7,353 bases of DNA from JACDAN01 sp035265935 (GTDB lineage: Bacteria > Actinomycetota > Thermoleophilia > Gaiellales > Gaiellaceae): assembly GCA_035265935.1 (NCBI GenBank), contig DATFOC010000078.1, positions 1-7,353 of the forward strand, written 5' to 3'. This document shows, one piece after another, positions 1 to 6,556 of this stretch (within the stretch, counting starts at the first letter, position 1; each line of letters begins with the position of its first letter). The position numbers and the translations under genes are program-made. The notes beneath the pieces are model-generated. The model was not told the origin of the DNA and searched no databases. It saw only the letters and a program-made list of their open reading frames with translations.

Positions 1-137
1 TACTCGACGAAAAAGTCGCGGTAGGGGACGCGCCCGTCGAGCAGAGACTGGGCGTAGTCGCCGTAGAGGCCGACGTCCCGGAACCGCCGCTCGCGGAAGA
101 GCCCTCCCGGAGGGATGACCGACGCCAGGAGGTACAC
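1..137 (-). CDS. Membrane glycosyltransferase-like protein (GT87/DUF2029-like), N-terminal fragment cut by the window edge
   Basis: The leftward reading frame after the PBP gene encodes a hydrophobic N-terminus followed by a loop containing RFRDVGLYGDYAQSLLDG and then VPYRDFFVEY at the window edge. This loop resembles the first extracytoplasmic loop of actinobacterial GT87/DUF2029-type polyprenol-phosphate-dependent glycosyltransferases, where a tyrosine-rich 'PYRDFF-EYPP' segment follows the first membrane helix. The only ATG, GTG or TTG in this frame within the first 400 bases is the GTG at 137-135, used here. That start has no Shine-Dalgarno sequence and would cut the first helix to about 12 residues. 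The frame stays open upstream with helix-like residues (RALRAAAVAAPVYLLAS) from about position 170, so the true start may be a non-standard codon such as CTG at 164 or 176. The gene follows the PBP at short distance on the same strand and is probably the next gene of that operon. Coding is likely; the exact family is moderate to low confidence. Confidence 0.55.
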   Translation of the reverse strand, partial: MYLLASVIPPGGLFRERRFRDVGLYGDYAQSLLDGRVPYRDFFVE

Positions 138-189
138 CGGCGCGGCGACCGCGGCCGCCCGCAGTGCCCTGCTCAGCTCGGAGGGCGCC

Positions 190-2322
190 CTAGTTGTCGC
201 CGTCGTCCGCGGGTGGCGGGGGTGGCGGAGGCGGAGGCTCCGGCTCTTCCTCTTCCTCGGGCGGCGGCGCGTAGTAGTAATCGTCGTCGTCGTCGTCGTC
301 GTAGTACGAGTCGTTCGCGTACTGGCCCCGCTCGAAGGGCACCCAGGTCGGCTCAGACGCCGGCTCCGGGAAGTCGACCTCGGGGGTGTTCCCGATCGCC
401 GAGCGCATGAAGAGGTTCCAGATGATGGTCGGGAAGGTGCCGCCGGCGACCTGGATCCCGTGGACGTTCTCCATCGGCACCTGCCCCTGCGGATATCCCA
501 TCCAGACCGTGGTGCTCAGGTTCGGCGTGTAGCCACAGAACCAGGCGTCGGTGTGCTCGTCCGTCGTGCCGGTCTTGCCTGCGGCGGGGCGGCTGAAGAA
601 GACGCCCGCGTTCGTGCCGGTGCCGACGTCGATGTTCTCCTCGAGAATCTTCGTCACCTCGTCCGCGACCCAGTCCGCGACGACGCGCTTCCGCTGCGGC
701 CTGCCCCAGCCCGCGTCCTTGTCCTCGGTCCCGTCCGGCAGAACGACCTTGCGGATGGCCATCGGCTCCGAGTAGATGCCGCCGGCCGCCAGCGTGGCAT
801 AGGCCGAGGCCATGTCGAGCGGTGAGATCGCAGCCGAGCCCAGGCCGAGGGAGGGGACGTGGACGCCCTCCTTCGTCTTCAGGTTCGAGCGGACGCCGAG
901 ACGGTGCGCCATCGCCGCCACTTTCTCAGGGCCGAGATCGAGGGTCAGCTGCGCGTAGACAGTGTTGTCGGAGGAGAGGGTGGCGGTCGAGATCGGCACG
1001 GTGCCGAGGTAGTCGTGGCTATACGTGGAGACCTCCCACGGCTCGCTCAACGGGTCGGGTTGGTAGGTGAACGGGCGCGAGGTATAGGTCGTCGAGTCGG
1101 GATCGACACCCTCGGCGATTGCCGCCGCCAGCACGAACGCCTTGAAGGTCGATCCGGCCTGCCGGCGACCCTGGGACGCGAGATTGAACTGGTTCCCGCG
1201 CTTGCCCGGGGTGACCGCGGTCATTGCGCGGATCGCACCGTTGGCCGGGTTGATCGAGACGATCGCAGCGGCGGGGTCGTCGGGGTAGGGCAGCGTCCGG
1301 AGGATTGCGTTCCGCGCCGCCTGCTGGAAGCGGCGGTCGACGGTCGTGTAAACGCGCAGCCCGCCGGAGCGAACGGTGTTCGCACCGTACTGCGCGATCA
1401 ACAGGGGGCGCACGTAGCTGAAGAAGTAGGGCTCCCTGATCCGCGTATAGAGCTTCCCGGGGCGAAGGCGGATCTCGCGGTCACCGACTGCCTGCCGGTA
1501 CTGGCGCTGCGTGATCTTCCCCTGGTCGAGCATGGCCCGAAGCACCTGGTCCCGTCGGGCGAGGGCGGTCCGCGGGTTGTTGAACGGGTCGTAGACCGAC
1601 GGCGCCTGGGTGAGGCCCGCGAGCAGCGCGGCCTCGCCGAGCCCGAGCTTCCACGCCGGCTTCGAGAAGTACGTCTGCGCCGCTGCGTGGACGCCGTACG
1701 CCCGGCTCCCGTAAAAGACGGTGTTGAGGTAGTTCTCCAGGATCCAGTCCTTCGACCGCCGGCGGTTGAGCCGGACGGCGAGACAGGCCTCGATCGCCTT
1801 CCGCTCGAACGTGACCTCGTTCCCGACGTAGAGGTTGCGGACGAGCTGCTGCGTAAGCGTCGAGCCGCCCTCGACGACCTTGCCGGCGCGGATGTCCTTC
1901 GAGAGCGCCCGCGCGATCCCCTCGAGGTCGATCCCGCTGTGCTCGTAGAAGCGGCGATCCTCGATCGCGATCGTGGCCAGCCGCATCCACTTGCTGATCC
2001 GGTTCAACTTCACCGGTTGCCGGTTCTTCTCCGCGGGGATCGAGCCGAGCAGCGAGCCGTCTGCCGCATAGACGAACGAGTTCTGCCCGATCTCCACCGG
2101 GCGAAGGCGGTCGAGATCGCAGCGGGGCGCGATCGCCGCCGCGCCGGTGATCCCCGCTGCCCCGATCGCGGCGACGACCAGCACGACGGCGGCAACGAGC
2201 AGGGCGAGCTTCCGACGGTGGCGCGTCTTGGCCCGGCGCCTCTGACGGCGCGAGCGGCGGCGGTAGGTCTCGTCCTCGAACCGGCCCGTGCTGCGCGACC
2301 GGCTTCGGCGATAGGGGCTCAC
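190..2322 (-). CDS. Bifunctional class A penicillin-binding protein (transglycosylase GT51 plus transpeptidase)
   Basis: This 710-residue membrane-anchored enzyme polymerises lipid II into glycan strands and cross-links the stem peptides. Residues 1-38 are a strongly arginine-rich cytoplasmic tail and residues about 39-65 form the single membrane anchor. The GT51 domain (about 80-260) carries the catalytic-glutamate motif EDRRFYEHSGID (E121), EGGSTLTQQL (151-160), and RKAIE with E178 as the probable second glutamate. The transpeptidase domain (about 330-640) has all three penicillin-binding motifs: STFK (391-394, nucleophile S391), SDN (451-453) and KTG (583-585). After the catalytic domain comes a low-complexity tail (672-710) of seven Asp, three Tyr, five Glu and nine consecutive Pro. 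PonA1 of mycobacteria also has a proline-rich C-terminus. The GTG start overlaps the stop of the upstream MscS gene as GTGA and has no Shine-Dalgarno sequence, so translation is probably coupled. Length and motifs indicate an intact enzyme; PonA/PBP1A-like is the best label. Confidence 0.96.
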   Translation of the reverse strand: MSPYRRSRSRSTGRFEDETYRRRSRRQRRRAKTRHRRKLALLVAAVVLVVAAIGAAGITGAAAIAPRCDLDRLRPVEIGQNSFVYAADGSLLGSIPAEKNRQPVKLNRISKWMRLATIAIEDRRFYEHSGIDLEGIARALSKDIRAGKVVEGGSTLTQQLVRNLYVGNEVTFERKAIEACLAVRLNRRRSKDWILENYLNTVFYGSRAYGVHAAAQTYFSKPAWKLGLGEAALLAGLTQAPSVYDPFNNPRTALARRDQVLRAMLDQGKITQRQYRQAVGDREIRLRPGKLYTRIREPYFFSYVRPLLIAQYGANTVRSGGLRVYTTVDRRFQQAARNAILRTLPYPDDPAAAIVSINPANGAIRAMTAVTPGKRGNQFNLASQGRRQAGSTFKAFVLAAAIAEGVDPDSTTYTSRPFTYQPDPLSEPWEVSTYSHDYLGTVPISTATLSSDNTVYAQLTLDLGPEKVAAMAHRLGVRSNLKTKEGVHVPSLGLGSAAISPLDMASAYATLAAGGIYSEPMAIRKVVLPDGTEDKDAGWGRPQRKRVVADWVADEVTKILEENIDVGTGTNAGVFFSRPAAGKTGTTDEHTDAWFCGYTPNLSTTVWMGYPQGQVPMENVHGIQVAGGTFPTIIWNLFMRSAIGNTPEVDFPEPASEPTWVPFERGQYANDSYYDDDDDDDYYYAPPPEEEEEPEPPPPPPPPPADDGDN
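281..301. repeat. Trinucleotide microsatellite, seven perfect TCG units, inside the PBP tail
   Basis: Seven consecutive TCG units on the + strand are read on the minus strand as six GAC and one GAT codon, giving the Asp run at residues 675-681 of the penicillin-binding protein. A slippage event of one unit would add or remove one Asp without a frameshift, so length variation would be tolerated. The neighbouring bases 211-270 are also low-complexity and encode the Glu and Pro runs of the same tail. Confidence 0.9.
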
Positions 2323-3032
2323 GCGTAAATGCCGGCTTCGAGCAGCCGGGAGTGGGCGCGAAGGCGCAGATCGCTCTCGAGCCGGCGCGCCGCCGACTCG
2401 TCGTCCGCCCAGGCCCGCACCGTGACGACACCGTCGGCGTCGAGGGCGGTCACGAGGACGTCGCTCGGATTCGTTGCTTCGCGGAGGAGGTCGATCACGG
2501 TCCGGAGATCCTTGTCTCGCGGCACGGGGACGGTGATCTCGGCCAGCGTCTCCCGGCTCGCGATGGTGGAGTTCCTGATGGTATCGGCAGCCAGGCGCTC
2601 GTTCGGGATCACGAGCCGCGTCCTGTCGTCCATGCGGATCCGTGTGTACACGAGCCCGATCTCCTCGACGATCCCCTCACCCTCGACCACCGCCACCCGG
2701 TCGCCGAGGCGGATCGGCTGCGCCAGCCCGATCATCACCCCGGCGACGAAGTTCGAGAGCGTCCGCTGGGCGGCGAGGCCGATGACGATGCCGAGGATCG
2801 CCGTGGACGCGAGCAGGCCGCCTGCGACGGCCCGCACCTGCGGGATCAGGAGCAGCGCCGTCAGGACGCCGACGAAGATGATCACGCCCATGATGCTGCG
2901 GCGGAGGACCCGGTACCGGGTCACCGCGCCGGGCGCGAGCTCGCGCTTCGCCATCCGCGTGTCGACAAGCTTCGCGAGGATCACGGCGCCCACGATCACG
3001 GCGCAGACGACGATCAGGCGGGTCCAGTCCAC
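2319..3032 (-). CDS. Small-conductance mechanosensitive channel, MscS family (minimal, three membrane helices)
   Basis: This 237-residue inner-membrane protein should open under membrane tension to release solutes during hypo-osmotic shock. Membrane segments are visible at about 5-22 and 45-63, followed by the pore helix region at about 67-104. That last segment, with the glycine/alanine-rich stretch ILGIVIGLAAQRTLSNFVAG and then QPIRLGDRV, is the MscS TM3 signature leading into the beta domain. The beta domain (about 105-170) includes GIVEEIGLVYTRIRMDD and VIPNERL, which match the usual 'G-V-eeI-l-T-R' and 'iPN' motifs. An alpha/beta C-terminal domain ends at 237. The length is close to the minimal three-helix architecture. 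The start is GTG, supported by AAGGA six bases upstream (3043-3039). It lies 18 bp after DUF2203 and overlaps the PBP gene by four bases, so the three are probably co-transcribed. The family call is firm; ion selectivity cannot be told from sequence. Confidence 0.93.
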   Translation of the reverse strand: MDWTRLIVVCAVIVGAVILAKLVDTRMAKRELAPGAVTRYRVLRRSIMGVIIFVGVLTALLLIPQVRAVAGGLLASTAILGIVIGLAAQRTLSNFVAGVMIGLAQPIRLGDRVAVVEGEGIVEEIGLVYTRIRMDDRTRLVIPNERLAADTIRNSTIASRETLAEITVPVPRDKDLRTVIDLLREATNPSDVLVTALDADGVVTVRAWADDESAARRLESDLRLRAHSRLLEAGIYA

Positions 3033-3038
3033 GGGCGT

Positions 3039-3043
3039 TCCTT
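3039..3043 (-). promoter_or_regulatory. Shine-Dalgarno sequence of the MscS gene
   Basis: AAGGA on the minus strand sits six bases before the GTG at 3032-3030. This is good spacing and fixes GTG as the start of the mechanosensitive channel gene. It lies inside the 18-bp gap after the DUF2203 stop codon. Confidence 0.75.
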
Positions 3044-3050
3044 CGACGCG

Positions 3051-3449
3051 CTAGAGCGGTTTCCGGCCTGCGAAGCCCTCCTCGGGGCCATGCCAGAACG
3101 CGATCTCGTCTTCACCGAGGCGCCAGCACAGGAGGATCTCCTCACCCTCGCGGAGAGAGGGGAAGTCGAGGAGCCCGTCGTCGAGATCCTTGACCTGCGC
3201 CCCGGCGGACTGGATCCGCTCGATGAAGACCGCCAGAGTCGTCGCCTCCTCCTCGAGCTCCTTCTCGAGCTCGGCGAAGTCTCCGGGCGTCAGGTCCCCG
3301 CCGTTCGAGCCCGCTTGCTCCGTGAGCGCGCCGCGCCGTTGCTGCGCATCGAGGAAGCGCCGGCGGTGCTCGACCATCTGCTCCACGACCGGCCGCAGCT
3401 CGGCGACGGCCCGGTTGGCCTCGTCGAGGGTGAAGTAGCGTGGCGCCAT
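3051..3449 (-). CDS. DUF2203 family protein
   Basis: This 132-residue soluble protein belongs to DUF2203, a family without an established function. Family hallmarks are the N-terminal YFTLDEANRAVAELRP (5-20), a long central helical and probably coiled-coil segment (about 20-80, rich in Glu, Arg and Leu), then VKDLDDGLLDFPSL (86-99), the EEILLCWRLGE strand-turn segment (103-113), FWH (118-120) and the C-terminal GFAGRKPL. The frame stays open upstream to 3575, but family similarity begins at the ATG at 3449-3447, which is chosen here. There is no clear Shine-Dalgarno sequence before it. It is the first gene of the leftward envelope string (MscS, PBP and a glycosyltransferase-like gene follow) and starts head to head with the rightward mannosyltransferase gene. 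Its position suggests an envelope-linked or housekeeping role, but this is only context. The C-terminal Trp/His/Arg pattern could suggest ligand or nucleotide binding, which is unproven. Confidence 0.88.
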   Translation of the reverse strand: MAPRYFTLDEANRAVAELRPVVEQMVEHRRRFLDAQQRRGALTEQAGSNGGDLTPGDFAELEKELEEEATTLAVFIERIQSAGAQVKDLDDGLLDFPSLREGEEILLCWRLGEDEIAFWHGPEEGFAGRKPL

Positions 3450-3534
3450 CGGCCGTATTCTCGACGTCTTCCTGTGGAGCCGGGCGGCGATCTGGTCGGC
3501 CGTCATTCTCGCGTACCTGACCTTCGAGCCGAAC

Positions 3535-4629
3535 GTGCATCCCGATGTCGCCCGCTGGGACCGTCCGGAGTACACGCGCGATGCCGGGCTCGTGGTCGAC
3601 GTCTGGGCCCGATGGGACAGCGTCTGGTTTCTCCGGATCGCCGAGGACGGCTACGGCGCCACGGAGCAGGCGGCTGCCGCCTTCTACCCGCTGTACCCGC
3701 TGCTCGTCGGGCTGCTCGGCCGCGTGCTGCTCGGGCACTACGTTCTGGCGGGCGTCCTGATCTCGCTCGCTGCCTGTCTCGGAGCCTTCGTGATGCTCGA
3801 CCGGCTAGCGCTGCTCCGCCTGGGCGACGACGGGGCACGTCGGACGGTGCTTTACCTGGCGATCTCTCCGTTCGCGCTCTTCCTCGGAGCCGTCTACAGC
3901 GAATCGCTCTTCCTGGTCGCCGCGGTCGCCAGCTTCTGGTTCGCCGAGCGCGGGAGCTTCCTCGGCGCCGGCATCGCCGCCGGGCTGGCGTGGCTGACCC
4001 GGCCACTCGGAGTCGCTCTGCTCCCCGCGCTGGTGCTCTTTGCGTGGCGGGCGCCGAACCGGGGTGCCGCGCTGCTCCGGCTAGCCGCTGCACCGGCGCT
4101 CTTCGCCCTCTACCCGCTCTACCTCTGGTGGAAGCTCGGCGATCCGTTCGCGTTTCTCCGCGCCGAGCAGACCTGGAGCCGTGAGCTCGCTCCGGCAGGA
4201 CCGCTCGGAGGGCTTTGGGAAGGGCTTCGGGCCGGCTGGGCGGGCGTCAGGCAGCTCGCCTCCAGCTCGGACACGACCCGATACTGGAGCGCCGTCCAGG
4301 ACGCCGACCCCGACCGCGTCGCGGCGATCAACCTCGCTCAGCTAGCGTTCCTCGTCCTCTTCGCCGGGCTTAGCGTTCTCGCCTGGCGCCAGTTCGGGGC
4401 TCCGTACGGGCTCTTCGCGGCACTGAGCCTGGCGATCCCGCTCAGCGTGCCGTCCGAACGCTGGCCGCTGCTCTCGATCCAGCGCTTCGGGCTCGTGGTC
4501 TTCCCGCTTTTCATGGCGCTCGCCGTGCTCGGTTCCCGCCCGCGCCTGCACACCGGGGTGGTAGTCGTGAGCGCCGTGTTGCTCGGAGTCGTGTCGGCAC
4601 AGTGGGCCCTCTGGCAGTGGGTGGCGTGA
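3535..4629 (+). CDS. Multi-spanning mannosyltransferase-family protein (PIG-V/GT-C-like)
   Basis: This polytopic membrane protein resembles the bacterial 'mannosyltransferase family' related to eukaryotic PIG-V, GT-C enzymes expected to use polyprenol-phosphate-linked sugars on the outer face of the membrane. The first large loop holds ARWDSVWFLRIAEDGYG (residues 25-41 from this start), the family's acidic catalytic-loop pattern, then AFYPLYPLLVG at 49-59. About eight to nine hydrophobic segments follow. Near the C-terminus, SERWPLLSIQRFGLVVFPLF (about 307-326) matches the conserved 'RF---FPlf' segment. GTG 3535 is the only canonical start, but it removes the first membrane helix. The frame is open back to 3439 and encodes ILDVFLWSRAAIWSAVILAY, typical of the family N-terminus, so the true start is probably a non-standard codon (ATC 3448, ATT 3457 or CTG 3472). 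The stop overlaps the CPBP gene start as GTGA. The family call is solid; acceptor and donor sugar are unknown. Confidence 0.85.
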   Translation: MHPDVARWDRPEYTRDAGLVVDVWARWDSVWFLRIAEDGYGATEQAAAAFYPLYPLLVGLLGRVLLGHYVLAGVLISLAACLGAFVMLDRLALLRLGDDGARRTVLYLAISPFALFLGAVYSESLFLVAAVASFWFAERGSFLGAGIAAGLAWLTRPLGVALLPALVLFAWRAPNRGAALLRLAAAPALFALYPLYLWWKLGDPFAFLRAEQTWSRELAPAGPLGGLWEGLRAGWAGVRQLASSSDTTRYWSAVQDADPDRVAAINLAQLAFLVLFAGLSVLAWRQFGAPYGLFAALSLAIPLSVPSERWPLLSIQRFGLVVFPLFMALAVLGSRPRLHTGVVVVSAVLLGVVSAQWALWQWVA

Positions 4630-5318
4630 GCGAGCCGGAGCTCGCACGTCCCCGCGAGCAGGCGCTCGGGCGCAAGCTCTTCGCCTGGTGGGTGCTCGTC
4701 GGCACCCTCATCCTCATCGGCTTCCTCTCCGCCGCTGCCGCCGAGGACGACGCCGATCGGTCGGACGCCGTCTACCAGTACCAGTTCGGGCTCGGCGGCC
4801 TGCTCGTTTACGCCCTGCTGATCGGGATCGTGCTGGTGATCGCCCGCGGCCTGGACTGGCGCGAGACGTTCGCACTCAAGCGGCCGACCTCGTGGAAGCG
4901 CGCGGGCGGGCTGACGATCGGCCTGCTCGTCGCGGTGTTCATCGTCGGGGCGATCCTCGAGGCGATCTTCCACGCCGGCGAGGAGCAGGGGCTCGACCCG
5001 GCGGGCTGGCAGCCCGACCGCGTCGGCGCGCTCATCCTCAGCTTTCTCGCGATTGCAGTCGCGGCCCCCCTCGCCGAGGAGCTCACGTTCCGCGGCCTGG
5101 GCTACTACCTCTTGGGCCAGTTCGGAGTCTGGGCGGCGATCGTCATCACCGGGCTGACCTTCGCGCTGGCCCACGGCCTGATCGTGGGCATCCCCGTCTT
5201 CTTCGTGATCGGCGCCGGCCTCGCGCTCCTGCGCTACCGCACGGACAGCCTGTATCCACCGATCCTGGTGCACATGTCCTTCAACGGCCTGCAGATGGTG
5301 ATCGGCGTCTTCAGTTAG
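4626..5318 (+). CDS. CPBP-family intramembrane metalloprotease (CAAX protease and bacteriocin-processing type)
   Basis: This 230-residue membrane protein belongs to the CPBP/Abi (Rce1-like) glutamic-type intramembrane protease family. The signature elements are present in order: EELTFRG with glutamates 151-152 and R156, FALAH with H183, and the third motif HMSFNG with H216 and N220. Membrane segments are visible at about 19-35, 54-72, 95-113, 132-148 and through the motif region to the C-terminus. An acidic loop (EDDADRSD) follows the first helix. GTG at 4626 is chosen because it forms a GTGA overlap with the upstream stop, which suggests translational coupling; GTG at 4602 and 4617 are in frame but would lie deeper inside the mannosyltransferase gene. 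Family members cleave prenylated proteins, peptides or anti-sigma factors, or confer bacteriocin self-immunity; the substrate here cannot be inferred. All catalytic residues look intact. Confidence 0.9.
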   Translation: MSEPELARPREQALGRKLFAWWVLVGTLILIGFLSAAAAEDDADRSDAVYQYQFGLGGLLVYALLIGIVLVIARGLDWRETFALKRPTSWKRAGGLTIGLLVAVFIVGAILEAIFHAGEEQGLDPAGWQPDRVGALILSFLAIAVAAPLAEELTFRGLGYYLLGQFGVWAAIVITGLTFALAHGLIVGIPVFFVIGAGLALLRYRTDSLYPPILVHMSFNGLQMVIGVFS

Positions 5319-5336
5319 GAGGTTCGGCGAACCCTC

Positions 5337-5339
<3 letters not shown>
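5316..5339. terminator. Imperfect hairpin between convergent genes, containing both stop codons
   Basis: TAGGAGG (5316-5322) pairs with CCTCCTA (5333-5339). Inside it TTC pairs with GAA around a GGC loop, with one unpaired C at 5332. The stem base contains the TAG stop of the CPBP gene on the + strand and the TAG stop of the ATPase gene on the minus strand, so one structure could serve as a bidirectional transcript end. No T-run follows on either strand, so intrinsic termination would be weak. It may instead act as a 3'-end stabiliser or block read-through from the opposing gene. Confidence 0.5.
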
Positions 5340-6515
<1,176 letters not shown>

Positions 6516-6521
6516 GGCCAC

Positions 6522-6529
6522 CCTCCTCC
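6522..6529 (-). promoter_or_regulatory. Strong Shine-Dalgarno sequence that decides the ATPase start
   Basis: GGAGGAGG on the minus strand ends immediately before the in-frame GTG at 6521 and six bases before the TTG at 6515. Zero spacing is unusable by ordinary initiation, while six is near optimal, so TTG is the preferred start. It is the strongest ribosome-binding site seen in the window. Confidence 0.75.
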
Positions 6530-6550
6530 GCCGTGCCCCGAGAGTCTTCC

Positions 6551-6556
6551 AGCCTA
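6551..6556 (-). promoter_or_regulatory. Possible -10 element for the sugar ATPase gene
   Basis: TAGGCT on the minus strand fits the actinobacterial TANNNT -10 pattern. A start of transcription near 6544 would give a leader of about 28 bases that contains the strong Shine-Dalgarno sequence. No good -35 hexamer is seen at 16-18 bp spacing (the bases there read CAGCTC or similar), so this is only a candidate. Confidence 0.28.

Noticed and set aside
281..301. Short tandem TCG units considered as part of a CRISPR or variable-repeat array
   Set aside because: Three-base units without spacers, fully explained as Asp codons of the PBP tail.
859..2328. Long open frame of 489 codons on the + strand, antisense to the PBP gene
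   Set aside because: Its translation is rich in Arg, Gly, Asp and Val without recognisable domains. It is the usual antisense shadow in GC-rich DNA, opposite a gene with complete PBP motifs.
3415..3441. TTGGCC and TAGCGT considered as a promoter for the mannosyltransferase gene
   Set aside because: The spacing is only 15 bases and the match to the -35 consensus is poor; a chance occurrence is likely.
2352..4184. 610-codon + strand open frame spanning the MscS and DUF2203 genes and entering the mannosyltransferase gene
   Set aside because: It runs antisense to two well-supported genes and out of frame with the third. Its composition is shadow-like and shows no domain.
4338..5273. 311-codon minus-strand open frame opposite the mannosyltransferase and CPBP genes
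   Set aside because: Low-complexity, charged translation (repeated Asp/Glu/His/Arg) complementary to membrane-protein codons; the opposite strand carries intact family motifs.
4626..5318. CPBP protease considered as part of an abortive-infection or bacteriocin-immunity system
   Set aside because: No toxin, bacteriocin precursor, radical-SAM, or phage-defence gene is nearby; the neighbours are envelope and sugar genes.
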